This document shows, piece by piece, positions 17,129 to 29,300 of a stretch of DNA of 64,000 nt (its first letter is position 1; each line of letters begins with the position of its first letter). This stretch comes from Rhodococcus sp. UNC23MFCrub1.1 (lineage in GTDB: Bacteria; Actinomycetota; Actinomycetes; Mycobacteriales; Mycobacteriaceae). The translations under genes were made by a program, and so were the position numbers. The stretch covers positions 1 to 64,000 of the forward strand of contig NZ_JMLQ01000010.1 in the NCBI RefSeq assembly GCF_000686025.1, given 5' to 3'. The notes below the pieces were generated by a model. The model was not told the origin of the DNA and did not search any database. It saw nothing but the letters and a program-made list of their open reading frames with translations.

Positions 17129-18607
17129 ATGACCTACCTGCAGGGCTTCGCGTCGACGTTACGACGCATGACAGGCGAGCGACGCGCCATCGTCGACACC
17201 CCGGCGGGTGCACCCAGTCCGCTCCAGCCCATCGACCTCACCGACGACGCCAGCGTGTCGGAGGTGCTCGACCTCGCGGTGCGTGTCGGTGAGGTGACCC
17301 TGGCCGCCGGGACCGGTGCCATCGACACCGCCAACCAGGTGCAGTTCATCGCCTCGACGTACGGCCTCGCCCGGTGCGACGTGGACGTCACCTACAACTC
17401 GATCGTCATCAGCGCCTACCGCGGCCCGACCCTCCCCCCGGCAAGCACGATGCGCATCGTGCACTACCGGTCCATGGACTTCACGCGCCTGGCCGACGTG
17501 GACGCTCTCGCCCGCAAGATCCGCCTGGAGGTGCCGACACCGGCGGTCGCGCTGGCGGAGCTGAAGGAGGTCACCCGGGCACCGCACCCCTACAACCGGT
17601 GGATCGCCACCCTGGCGTGGGCGGGCATGGCCGCGGCGATCTCCGTCCTGCTCGGCGGCGGTGTGCTGGTGGCCGCCGTGAGCTTCCTGTCGACGATGGT
17701 GATCGACCGCGTCGGCCGAGTGCTGAACCGTGCCGGTCTGCCCTTCTTCTTCCAGCAGGTGGTCGGCGGTTTCATCGCGTCGGCGCCCGCCATCACGCTG
17801 TACAACTTCCAGGAACAACTGGGCATCTCGATCCTGCCGTCCCAGGTCATCGCGGCCGGCGTGACAGTGCTGTTGTCGGGGCTGTCGCTGGTCGGCTCGG
17901 TGCAGGACGCCATCACGGGCGCCCCGATCACCGCCGCGGCCCGCTTCTTCGAGCTGTTGATGATGACGGGCGGCATCATCGCGGGCGTGGCGACGACCCT
18001 GCGACTGGCGGCGCTGCTGGGCGCCGAGCTGCCGGTCATGAGCAACGTCGCGCCTCCGGACCTCGCCCAGGTGCCCACCAAGGTGCTGGCCGGCGCCTTC
18101 GCGGCCCTCTTCTACGCACTGGCCTGCTACGCGGAGCGCCGAGGTCTCACGGCGGCGTTCGCCGGCGGTTTCGCCGGTGCGCTGGTGTTCCTCATCGCGC
18201 AGCAGGTCGGTTTCGGGCCGGTGCTCTCGTCCGCGATCGCCGCGACGGTGGTCGGCTTCGCCGGTGGTCTCATGGCTCGCCGAGCCCTGATCCCGCCGCT
18301 GATCGTCGCCGTCGCCGGTATCACCCCGCTGTTGCCGGGTCTGTCGGTGTACCGCGGCCTTTTCGCCCTGCTCAACGATCAGACGTTGCTGGGCCTCAGC
18401 GCACTGCTGGCGGCGGTGGGCACGGGCGGCGCACTGGCCGGCGGCGTCACGCTGGGCGAATGGGGTGCGCGCACACTGCGCCGCCCCCGCATAGTCGAAC
18501 GCACCGAGTCCCTGCGTCGACCCATCATGAGACTGGGCCGCGCGGACTCGGTGCGCTCGAAGCTTCCGGTCAGGTCGCGGAGACGGTCCGCGGCGCGCTG
18601 GAAGTAG
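17129..18607 (+). CDS. Threonine/serine exporter family protein (ThrE-like)
   Basis: 492-residue membrane protein of the ThrE/YjjP type. The soluble N-terminal domain (residues about 40-160, with LAVRVGEVTLAAGTGAIDT and CDVDVTYNSI) is followed by about ten membrane helices. Those include the family's VQDAITGAPITAAARFFELLMMTGGIIAGV stretch in the first half and a second-half bundle ending GITPLLPGLSVYRGLF. Corynebacterial ThrE exports threonine and serine by proton motive force; the substrate here is assumed from family membership. A GAGAGAAGGA ribosome site immediately precedes the ATG at 17129. It is convergent with mbtH, the stops being three bases apart, and has no evident link to the siderophore genes. 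Confidence 0.85.
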   Translation: MTYLQGFASTLRRMTGERRAIVDTPAGAPSPLQPIDLTDDASVSEVLDLAVRVGEVTLAAGTGAIDTANQVQFIASTYGLARCDVDVTYNSIVISAYRGPTLPPASTMRIVHYRSMDFTRLADVDALARKIRLEVPTPAVALAELKEVTRAPHPYNRWIATLAWAGMAAAISVLLGGGVLVAAVSFLSTMVIDRVGRVLNRAGLPFFFQQVVGGFIASAPAITLYNFQEQLGISILPSQVIAAGVTVLLSGLSLVGSVQDAITGAPITAAARFFELLMMTGGIIAGVATTLRLAALLGAELPVMSNVAPPDLAQVPTKVLAGAFAALFYALACYAERRGLTAAFAGGFAGALVFLIAQQVGFGPVLSSAIAATVVGFAGGLMARRALIPPLIVAVAGITPLLPGLSVYRGLFALLNDQTLLGLSALLAAVGTGGALAGGVTLGEWGARTLRRPRIVERTESLRRPIMRLGRADSVRSKLPVRSRRRSAARWK

Positions 18608-18610
18608 AGA

Positions 18611-18859
18611 TCAGGAGGGATTCTCGACGCGGTGACGACCCGCGGCGTCCTCTTCCATGGCCTCGCGGAGACTGCGGGGACGCATGTCGGTCCAGTTCTT
18701 CTCGACGTACTCCAGGCACGCTGCCCGGCTCTCCTCGCCGAACACGACGCGCCATCCCTGGGGCACCTCGGCGAAGGTGGGCCACAACGAGTGCTGATCC
18801 TCGTCGTTGACCAACACGTAGAAGCGTCCGTCTTCGTCGTCGAACGGGTTGGTGCTCAT
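18611..18859 (-). CDS. mbtH: MbtH-like protein
   Basis: 82-residue MbtH family protein, a small partner that binds and activates or stabilises adenylation domains of nonribosomal peptide synthetases. The core reads [20 protein letters not shown], with the invariant SLWP and W, then [22 protein letters not shown] ending in the family's D-x-RP. It is translationally coupled to the upstream monooxygenase by a four-base overlap (18856-18859). Its place at the end of the siderophore genes implies that it serves the large NRPS encoded upstream. Confidence 0.95.
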   Translation of the reverse strand: MSTNPFDDEDGRFYVLVNDEDQHSLWPTFAEVPQGWRVVFGEESRAACLEYVEKNWTDMRPRSLREAMEEDAAGRHRVENPS

Positions 18860-20229
18860 CTTGCCTCGCTCACTGCAAACGTCGATGCCGGGCGTTCCCG
18901 GCGGGCCTTGTCGGTCTCGGCGCGGGTCGCCGCGCCTGTGGAACCGGTGTCGACCCTAGCAAGGACCGCGCCACCGGCACGCCTCGCAACGATGGAGTTC
19001 AGGATTTCTCCGGATCTGATCGCGACATTCGAGAGCAACGACGACGTGATGCCGTGCGTGGTCTCGGTGCCGCCCTGCAGGTAGACACCGGGTGCACCGG
19101 CGGTGTCGGCCTCCGGTGTCGCCAGCAGGCGATAGTCGCGTGTGACGACGCGGGGGCCGCCGTCCTCGGGCGCCAGTTCGCCGAGGAGCGGGCGCAGGGG
19201 CGCGGGCCGGAAGCCGGTCGCGAGCACGAGTGCGTCGCAGTCGAGGGTGTCGGCGATGCCGTCGATGCTGTCCCGGATGGTCACCTCGATGCCGTCGGCC
19301 GTCTCGACCACGCCGTCGATGGTGGACGCGCGGCGCATGAACAGCCGGCGGTGACCGCTGACGCGCTCCGCGTACTCCGCGCGGTAGAGCTCCTCGATCA
19401 GCTCGATGTCGACGACCGAGTAGTTGGTGCTGCGGTGCAGCGCGATGAGCCGCTCCCGCTCGAGGGCCGGTGCCCGGTGCAGTTCGTCGACCGCGGACGG
19501 ATCGAAGATGCGGTTGGCGTAGGGACTGTCGTCGGCGGGGCTGTAGCCGTACCGCGTGAAGACACTGTGGACCTCGGCGTGCGGGTAGTGACCATGGAGG
19601 TACTGCACCACCTCGGCTGCCGACTGGCCGGCGCCCAGCACCACGAACCGTCCGCGGGTCGGCTTCGGCAGCTCGGCCATACGTGGCAGGAAGTCGTGGT
19701 TGTGGAAGCACCGTGCGGACAGCGATGCCCACTCGGGGACCCGCTGGGTCAACCCGGCGCCGACGGAGACGTTGCGGGTGCGCACGACTGTGCCGTCGTC
19801 GCACCGGACGGTCAGGACGTCGCCGTCCTGCGTGATGTCAGTGACCGACGTGCCGAAGCGGACGTCGGCGTCGACCCGGTCGGCAGCCCAGGACAGGTAG
19901 TCGTGGAACTCGTGCCGCGTCGGGAAGAACGTCTGGTGATTGACGAAGTCCACGAGCCGGTCGCGTTCGTACAGATAGTTGAAGAAGGTGAACCCGCTCC
20001 GCGGATTGCGGAACGTGACCAGGTCCTTCGGGAACGCGATCTGCATCGTCGCGCCGTCGAGCAGCATGCCGGGATGCCACCCGAAGCTCTCCTGACGTTC
20101 CACGAACACCGCCCGGACGCGCTCGTGCTCCGCGCACGTCTCGTTGTGTTCCTCGATCGCGATCGCCAGCGCGAGATTCGCAGGTCCGAAACCGACACCC
20201 ACGACGTCGAGTACTTCTGGACTGCTCAT
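18856..20229 (-). CDS. L-ornithine N5-monooxygenase (siderophore biosynthesis)
   Basis: 457-residue flavin monooxygenase that hydroxylates the side-chain amine of ornithine (or lysine) using NADPH and O2, the first step toward hydroxamate groups. Visible are the FAD site [12 protein letters not shown] (residues about 11-22), the substrate-region segment [15 protein letters not shown], the NADPH site [11 protein letters not shown] (near residue 197) and the C-terminal DALVLATGF motif. Ornithine is favoured over lysine because the adjacent NRPS carries adenylation codes for hydroxyornithine derivatives. An IdeR-like box 59 bases upstream suggests its own iron-repressed promoter, separate from that of the NRPS. 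It is coupled to mbtH downstream. Confidence 0.92.
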   Translation of the reverse strand: MSSPEVLDVVGVGFGPANLALAIAIEEHNETCAEHERVRAVFVERQESFGWHPGMLLDGATMQIAFPKDLVTFRNPRSGFTFFNYLYERDRLVDFVNHQTFFPTRHEFHDYLSWAADRVDADVRFGTSVTDITQDGDVLTVRCDDGTVVRTRNVSVGAGLTQRVPEWASLSARCFHNHDFLPRMAELPKPTRGRFVVLGAGQSAAEVVQYLHGHYPHAEVHSVFTRYGYSPADDSPYANRIFDPSAVDELHRAPALERERLIALHRSTNYSVVDIELIEELYRAEYAERVSGHRRLFMRRASTIDGVVETADGIEVTIRDSIDGIADTLDCDALVLATGFRPAPLRPLLGELAPEDGGPRVVTRDYRLLATPEADTAGAPGVYLQGGTETTHGITSSLLSNVAIRSGEILNSIVARRAGGAVLARVDTGSTGAATRAETDKARRERPASTFAVSEAR

Positions 20230-20287
20230 GCTTCTCCCACCCGTTCCGTCCCGGATCGGATCGTCGCGTGGACGTCGGGACCGTCGG

Positions 20288-20306
20288 TCAGCTTAGCCTA
20301 GCCTTT
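20288..20306 (-). promoter_or_regulatory. IdeR/DtxR-type iron box upstream of the monooxygenase
   Basis: Reads AAAGGCTAGGCTAAGCTGA on the minus strand, matching 13 of 19 positions of the consensus TTAGGTTAGGCTAACCTAA. It lies between the NRPS stop (20316) and the monooxygenase start (20229). Iron-loaded IdeR would repress here. Confidence 0.65.
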
Positions 20307-20315
20307 GCTGGTCCA

Positions 20316-23300
20316 CTAGCCCTCGACGACCGATCGCAGGTGCAGAGTGAGCCGTTCCACGAACCGACCGATCGTCCCGCGATCGGCACCCGCAGCGAAC
20401 TGCAGCTGCGCGAAAAGTGCAGCGTCGTGGTCCGATTCGCTCTCGTGGACACTCAGCGTCAGGTCGGCCCACGGTCGACCGACGGGTATCGGCAGGAGTG
20501 CCGCGCCGGCGTCGCCGAGATCTGCGACGTGGTGGTGCACCACCAGGAACTGCGGACGGTGCATCTCCGGCACGCCGGCGCCCTCGACGATGTCGACATA
20601 GGAAGGACCGGAACGGCTCAGCGCCGCGACGGTCTCCGCCTGCACCCGACGAGCCACCGTCGCCAGATCGGATCCTGTTCGCGTGCGGATCGGCACGACG
20701 TCGGCGAACGCACCCACCATGGCGTGCGTGCTCTCGTCGTCGCGGCCGGCGACCATCGTGGCGATCGCCAGGTCCTCACCCGCACCGAGGTCGGTGAGAG
20801 CGAGCGCGAAGGCAGCATGCAGAACCGACACGAGACCCGCACCCTCGATGGTGCGCAGCGCTCGCACCACGTCGACATCGATGTCGATCGCGACGGCGTC
20901 GGACCCCGACTCCCCCAGCGCGATCGGAAGACTCACCCGACTCGGCACACCGTCCAGGGTCTCGCGCCACGATGTGATCGCCGAGTCGTCGGCATCCCGT
21001 CGGGCGACGGCCCAGCGCGCGACGTCGCCGTACCGCAGCGGTAGCGGCGTGAACTCCGGCGCCCCGGCACCGGAGCGCGCCTGCGCAGCGTGCATCAGAT
21101 CGGTGAGCAACGGGACGACCGACCACTCGTCGACGGCCCAGTAGTGCATGACCAGGAGAACTATTCTTTCCCTGGAATCGTTCTGTAAGAGCATGATTCG
21201 CAGACCCGGTCGCTGCGTGAGATCCAGGGGTTCCTGTGCGATCTCGTAGGCGCGGCGGCGAATGTCGTCTGCCCCGACGTCGACGGTCTCGAGCGCCACC
21301 GGGTCGCCGAGGGCGGACCCCTCGCCCGGCACCAGAACCGAGTGCAGCGGTTCGTGCCGCTCTGCGACATCGCGGACCGCGGCGGCGAGCACCGCCGCGT
21401 CCACGTCGGGCAGCTCGAGAACCAGAGCGTGGTCGGCCTGCACCACGTGCCCGTTCTGCAGCCTGGTCTCCTGCATCGGACTCAGCGGCACGACATCCGG
21501 CCTGTCCGGGTGCGCGGTCAGGTGCGGTCCCTCGTGTCCACCGCGATCGGCGAGTCGCTCCGCCAAGGCGCGGACGGTCGACGCCTCGAAGACGTCGCGC
21601 ACCGAGATGTCGACGTCGAGTTCGGCGCGGACGGCCGACACCCACTGCATCGCGGCCATCGAATGACCGCCGAGAGCGAAGAAGTCGTCGTCCGTCCCCA
21701 GCTCGTCCAGGCCCAGAACCGCTGCGGCACTGCGCACCAGCGCACGCTCGACGTCCGTGGTGGGAGCGCGGCCGCCGACCACCGACGACCACTCCGGCTG
21801 CGGCAACGCAGCTCGGTCCAACTTGCCGTTGGGTGTCAACGGCAACGTCCCGTCGACCACCACGACGAGAGTGGGCACCATGTAGTCCGGCAGCACCGTC
21901 GCCGCGTGCGTCCGCACCGCGGCCCCCGTGAGATCGTCACGCCCGGTGACGTATCCGACGAGTCGGCTCACCTCGGACGACTCGTGCACGACGACGGCGG
22001 TCTGATCGACACCGTCGAACGACGCCATCGCGGCCATGATCTCGCCCGGCTCGATCCGGAACCCCCGCACCTTGATCTGGTCGTCGACGCGCCCCAGGAA
22101 GTCGAGATTGCCGTCGGCACGCCAGCGTGCCCGGTCGCCGGTGCGGTACATCCTGCCGCTGGGAGCGGCGACATCGGGCACGAATCGGTGGGCACTGAGC
22201 CCCGGCTGCCCGAGGTACCCGCGCGCCAACCCGCGGCCGGCGATGTACAGCTCCCCCGACACCCCGACCGGGACGGGCCGCAGCCGATCGTCGAGCACGT
22301 ACGCCCGCTCGTTGGGATCGGGTACGCCGATGGGCACGGAGGACGTCCAGCCCGGACGAGCCTGCCACAGAGTGTTGTTGACCGTCGCCTCGGTCAGTCC
22401 GTACGCCGCGAGCAGGTTCAGATGCTCGGACCAGGCGGAGATCACCGCGGGCGGCACCGTCTCGGTACCGACGAGCACGGTGCACCCCTCGGGCAGTGCG
22501 CATCCCGGCGGGAGCGCCGCCATGAGCGACGGCGGGATGATCGCGTGGGTCACCCCGTGCTCGGCGCAGAAGTCGGTGAGCTCGGGACCCGCCACACGCG
22601 CATCGTCGGGCACGATCACCAGTCGCGATCCCGTGCACAGGGCCATGGCGAGTTCGAAGACCGCGACGTCGAAGCCTACCGACGCGAACTGCAGGACCAC
22701 CGATCCGGTGGTGAGTCGCATGCGGTCCTCCGCCGTGGCCACGAGTGACGAGATGCCCTCGTGCGGCACCACGACACCCTTGGGGCGGCCGGTCGAACCG
22801 GACGTGTAGATGACGTACGCCGCGAGTTCGAGCGAGGCCGGTCGCGCGAGCTCGACACCGGTCGACGGCGGGATGTCCTCCACGAGGACGTGTTCGGCCG
22901 CGGACGGCACCTGCGCGGTGGCCGCGGCCGACGTCAGGGCGAGGGTCGCCCCGGAATCGGTGACCATGTACTCGAGCCGGTCCGCAGGGTGCTTCAGGTC
23001 GAGCGGGAGATACGCCGCGCCCACCGCGAGGACCCCCATGGTCGCCGCGATGGTCCACACCGACCGCGGCACCGCGACCGCGACCACGGCCTCGGGGCCG
23101 ACACCGCGCCGCTGCAACTCCGCGGCGATGTCGAGGACGTGCTCGTGCAGATCCGCGTATGTCCACGTCGTGATCTCGTCGACCACAGCGATCGCGTCCG
23201 GAGTGGTCTCGACCCACCGCAGGTACGACTCGAACAGCGACTCCTCGGGCACCGCGCGGGCGGTGTCGTTGAAGCGCCGGAGGACGTCGTCGCGCTCGGT

Positions 23301-26300
23301 GGGCAGGAAGATGTCGACGTCGTCGACCACCGCCGTGGCGTCGGTCGCCAGTGCGTCGAGCACTGCGAGCTGACGTGCTGTGACGGCCTCGGCGGTCGAC
23401 GCGTCGAACAGATCCTCGGCGTACTCGAGCTCGAGCACCAGGCGGTCCGAGGTGAGATCCTCGGTGTAGTTGAACACCAGGTCGAACTTCGCCGGTGTCA
23501 TCAGCGCCGCGTCACCGTCGCCGAGCGGACCGGTGTGATGGCTGATCATGACCTGGAACAGCGGGTTCCGCGACATGCTGCGCTCGGGAGCGACCCGCGC
23601 GACCACCGCGTCGAACGGCACATCCGCGTGCGCGAAGGCCTCGAGGTCGACGCTGCGCGCCTCCTCCACCGCCCGCTGCAGCGTGGAGCGGCCGTCGACC
23701 GCGGTGCGCAGAACCAGCGTGTTGACGAAGAACCCGACGAGCTGGTCGAGCCCCTCCTCACCGCGCCCGGCCACCGGGGCGCCGAGCACGATGTCGTCGG
23801 ACCCGGTGATCCGGTGCAGCAGCACCGCAGACGCCGCGTGCAGGGTCATGAAGACACTCGCGTCGAGACTCCGCGCGAGTGTCCGCAGGGCGCGCACGGT
23901 CTCGGGATCGACGGTGCGACGCACCACCGATCCGCGATGACTCGGCCGCGGCGGACGCGGTCGGTCGGTCGCGAGTTCGATCTCGTCGGGAGCGCCGGCC
24001 AGGGCGGACTGCCAGTAGGCGAGCTGACGCCCCGCGAGCGACTCCGGATCTGCGGCGTCGCCGAGCAGGTCGGCCTGCCACAGCGTGTAGTCCGCGTACT
24101 GCACGGGCAGCGGAGGGCGGGCATCCGTGTCACCGGACAGTCGCGCCGAGTAGGCCGCCATCAGGTCGGCCAGCAGTGGCCGGTCCGACCACTCGTCGGT
24201 CGTGATGTGGTGCAGGACGAGCACGACGACGCACGAGGTGTCCTCGTTCCGGATCAGCGCCGCACGGATCGGGATCTCCCGGCGCAGATCGAACGGCCGC
24301 GCCGTCATCTCGGCGACCACGGCGGCGGCATCGCCTTCGTGAACGAACAACTCCGGTGACGCTGTCGTCAGGACATGTTGCGCCAGAACGCCGTCCGCAT
24401 CGCCGAAGACGGTGCGGAGCGACTCGTGCCGTTCGACGACGTCGGCGAGGGCGAGCCGGAACGCATCCTCGTCCACCTGCTCGGGGAGCGGCAGGACGAT
24501 CGGAAAGTTGTAGGCGGCCGAGTCCGGATCCAGCTGATGCAGAAGCCAGAGCCGTTGCTGCGCAGCCGACATGGGCACGACATCCGGCCGGTCGTACCGA
24601 CGCAGAGCCGGCCGCGCGTCATCGCCTCGCGATCCGACTAGCGCGGCGAGACCCGCCACGGTCGGCGCGGCGAACAGATCGCGCACACTCAGCTCGGTGC
24701 CGAGCGCGGTCCGTGCACGGCCGACGACGCGAGTCGCCAGAAGTGAATGGCCACCGAGATCGAAGAAGTCGTCGTGGATCCCGGTGCCGCGGCGGCCGAG
24801 CACGTCGTCGAACACGTTGCACAGCACGCGTTCGACCTCGGTCCGCGGCGGCACAGCGTCGACGGCACTCTCGTCCGGCGCCGGCAGTGCGGCGACGTCG
24901 AGCTTGCCGTTGACGGTCATCGGGAAAGACGAGACGAGCACGACGGTGGGCACCATGTAGTCCGGCAGGACCACGGCGCAGGCCGCCCGTACCGATTCGG
25001 CATCCGCGTCGGTGTCGACGTAGGCGATCAACCGGGCCAGCCCGCCCGGCCCCGTCGAGGTGACGACCGCGGCGCGGCGCACGCCGGCCACCGACGACAC
25101 GACCGAGGCGACCTCACCGAGTTCCACCCGGTGACCGCGGATCTTGACCTGATCGTCGGTGCGGCCGAGGTAGTCGATCAGTCCCGTTCCGACGCGGCGA
25201 CGCACGAGGTCACCCGTGCGGTACATGCGCTCCCCCGTCCCGAAGGGATCGGCGACGAAGCGGTCCGCCGTGAGGCCGAACCGTCCCGCGTAGCCACGGG
25301 CGAGTCCGGCTCCGGCGATGTACAACTCGCCGGCCACGCCGTCCGGTACGGGCCGCAACCAGCCGTCCAGCACGTGCGCCTCGGTGGCGCGGATCGGCAA
25401 CCCGACCGTCGGCGTCTCGCTCTCGTCGGTACCCGCGCCGAGAGTGTTGATCGTGTACTCCGTGGGGCCGTACAGGTTGTAGCCGAGCACGCCGTCGGTG
25501 GATCGCAGTGCGGACCACACGTCGTCGCCGACGGCTTCACCGCCCAGCAGGACGAGCGCCGGTCGATGCCCGTCGAGCAGACCTGTCTCGAGGAGGAGGG
25601 ATGCGTACGTGGGGGTCACATTGATGACGTCGATGCGCTCCTCGTCGATGTAACGGACCAGGGCATTGGCGTCGCGGCGCAGCACCTCGTCGGCGACGTG
25701 CACCTCGTGACCCTCGACGAGCCACAGGAGTTCTTCCCACGACATGTCGAACGCGAACGACACCGTGTGCGCGATCCGCAGTGTCCGACCGTGTGCCGCA
25801 TCCACCACCGGGTCGAAGATCGCGGACCGGTGGTTCAGCTGCATGTTGGTCAGTCCGCGGTACGGCGTGACGACGCCCTTGGGCGTCCCGGTCGACCCGG
25901 ACGTGTAGATGACGTAGGCCGGGTGATCGAGCCGATGCGGCGTTCCGGGCGCGAACACCCCCAGTTCGGCTGCGGTGAGCGGTGACTCGTCGCGGAGTGG
26001 CTCGAGCACGACGATGCCGTCACGTCCGCTCAGTCGGCGACCGACCGCATCCGTGGTCACGGTGCACAGCGGACGAGCGTCGTCGAGCAGAGCATGGATG
26101 CGAGCATCGGGATGATCGAGTTCGAGGGGCAGATAGGCCGCGCCGGTGCGCAACACGGCGAACAGCGCGACCACCATGTCGAGACCGCGAGGCAATGCGA
26201 GAGCCACCACGGTCTCCGGTCCCGCACCGCGGCCCAGCAGGACGCGCGCCAGACCTTCCACCCGGCCGGCCAACCCGGCGTAGGTGAGGTGCTCGGACCC

Positions 26301-29300
26301 GGCGACGAGTGCGATTGCGTCGGGATCCTTCTGTGCTGTGCGGAGCAGCATCTCGGTCACGGTGAGATCGGGAACCTCGTCGACCTGTCGGTCGAGGCGT
26401 GGCAGCGCCGGCAGAACCGAACGCGACCCCTCGGTCGCGAACCCGGCCACCAGGCGGGTGAACTCGTCCGCGATCAGGTCGACGCGCTCGACGTCGATCG
26501 CCTCCGGCCGGTACTCGACCGTCACGGCGATCCGAGCGCCCGGCGTGACGACGACGGTGAGCGGATAGTTCGTGTGGTCGATGCTGTCGGTGCCCGCGAC
26601 ACCGTGCGCCGCGTTCAGGGACGCCGCCGAGTCCTCGGAGACGAAGTTCTGCACCACGCAGAGCGTGTCGAACAGAGTGCGGTGCGGCGACACCTCGATG
26701 ATCTCGGCGAGACCGAGGTGATCGAACTCCATCGCCTCCACGCGGTCGCCCTGGACACGGCGGACCAGGGCGTCGACGCTCTCGCGGGGATCGAGCACGG
26801 TACGGACGGGCACCGTCGACAGGAACATCCCTGGTGCGGTGTCGAGTCCCTCGACCTCGGGCGGTCGGCCCGCGACCGTGATGCCGAAGACCACGTCGGT
26901 GCGGCCGGTGGCCGACGAGATCGCCAGTGCCAGAGCGGCCGTGACCACGGCGTTGAGCGTGACACCGCGCTGACGGGTGGCGGCGACGAGCGCGGCCGTC
27001 GTCGACGCATCGAGCTCGTCGCGTCGGCGCAACGGGATACCGACCGGCGGCGCGGCGCGGTGCGCCACCAGCGTCGGCTCGTCGAGACCGGCCATCGCCG
27101 TCGCCCACGCGGTGCGGGCCACGACGCGGTCGCGTTCCGCGAGCCACGTCAGGTACCGCTCGAACGCGGTGTCCGCCGGCGCGGGCAGCCCCGGATTCTC
27201 GTAGCGGGCGAGCAACTCTCCCACCACCACACCGTTGGACCAGCCGTCCCAGACGAGGAACTGCCGGTTGATCACCAACCGATCGCGCCCACCGTCGAGA
27301 TGCAGCACGAGCACCCGCCACAGCGGTGGTGTCGACAGGTCGAACGGGGTGTCGCGGTCCTCCTGCATCCACCGCTCGGCCTCGTCGTCGTCTCCGGCGT
27401 GTGCCTCGCGGACGGGCACCTCGCACGACGACGACACGACCTGCACCGGCACACCGGCGGCCGTCTGCGTGAACCCTGCGCGCAGCTGTGGGTGGCGGCG
27501 CTGCAGCCCGGCGACGGCATTACGCAGCCGATCGAGATCGAGGCGGTGATCGAAGTCCAGCGCGAACTGCGCCGTGTAGATGTCGCGCTCCCCCGCGGAC
27601 AGACTCTCGAAGACCAGCCCCTCCTGCAGAGGAGTCAACGGCCACACGGTCTCGACGGATCCCTGTGCGGTCAGCGCCGTCAGCTCGTCGGGAGTGAGGT
27701 CGACGAGAGGGACGTCCGACGGCGTGAGGATCGGCGGCCCGTCGTGTGTGCGGGCGGCCTCCGCGAGATCTCCGAGCGCCGTGCGGAACTCGCCGGTGAG
27801 CGAGGTGACCGCCTCGGACGACAGGTGCGCGGACGACCAGGCGAACTGGGCCGAGAGAGTCGGCTGTGCACCGTCCGTCACGTGCGCGTTGATCACCAGA
27901 CGGTAGGGACCGCCCATGTCGGCATCGGGATCGGTACGCACGGTCTCCGGAGCCCTGTCGAACGGGGCCGACCCGGCGGCCGGCACCCGGCCCAGGTAGT
28001 TCAGCAGGATCTGCGACTGCTCACCGCGCGCGAGAAGGGCTGCGGTGCGGGCATTCCCGTAGCGCAGGAGCCCGTATCCGAGGCCACCGTCGGGCGCCGC
28101 ACGCAGGGCCTCCTTCGTCTCCGCGAGCACCGCGACGGGATCGGTTCCCGGCCGCAGCCGGACCGGAGCGATGGACGTGAACCACCCCGTGGTGCGCGAG
28201 AGATCCGCCGCGTCCGACCGACCGTGGCGCTCGAGGTCGACCAGTACGTCGCGGTCGACAGACCACCGGGTGAGGGCGAGCCGGAGCGCTGCGGCGACGA
28301 CGTCGGTCACATCGCCGCGCACGAGAGCGGGCACACTGCCGAGCACCTCGGCAGTGACCTCGGACGACACGTCGACGGTGCGGACGTCGCCCTGACCGAC
28401 CACGGCGTGGTCGGTGTCTGCCGGTGTGAGCGCGCCGCCCGGCGCGGTGACGGCGGTCCAGTGGTCCAGTTCCGCGAGACGAGCGGGGCTGTGGGCACTC
28501 TCGTCGAGCAGGCGCCCGTACTCCCGCAGTGAGGTCCGCACTCGGTCCAACGTCGGGGTCTGGCCGCTGTCGTGCGCGATCCACGCCAGTGCGAGGTCCT
28601 CGACGAGGATGCCCCACGAGACCCCGTCGACGACGAGGTGATGCGCGACGAGCAGCAGCCGGCCGGGCTCGGAGCCACGGTCGAACCACACGACCTCGAG
28701 CACGGCGCCGGCCTCGGGAGCCAGACGGTCGGTGGCGGCATCGGATTCGCGCGCGACGAGGTCGGCGAACGCAGACTCGTCGAGATCGACCGCGTGGACG
28801 CGGTGCACGGTGACCGAGGCCTCGGGGCGCACCGCGGTGGTCCAGACACCGCGGAGGTGACGGGTCAGGACGAGGCGCAGGCTGTCGTGATGTTGGACCA
28901 GCGCATCGACGGTGCGCTGCGGCGTGGTCTCCTCGACCGGAGCCGGAACCACCAGCAGCAGTGACTGGTTGAACCGATCGTTGCTACCGGACCACTCGGA
29001 CAGCCGGTGCACCACGGGGAGCGGGCGCACCTCCCCGACACCGGACTCCGCAACCGTGGCGGCCTGCGGAGACTCGACCCGTGCGACCTCCGCGAGCGCA
29101 CGCGGAGTGCGCTTCTCGAAGACGTCGCGGGCGCTGATCTCGAGACCGCTGCCCCGCGCCAGGTTCACGAGCCGGATGGCCAGGATGCTGTCGCCGCCGC
29201 GGGCGAAGAAGTCGTCGTCCTCACCGACCGCCGCTCCACCGAGAACGGTGTGGAAGTGGGTGCACAGCAGCGCGACCGGACCCGACTCCGTCTCCGTGGT

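Noticed and set aside
17129-18607. ThrE-like gene as the siderophore exporter
   Set aside because: It is on the opposite strand, convergent with mbtH and without an iron box, and its family exports threonine/serine. There is no positive evidence for a link.
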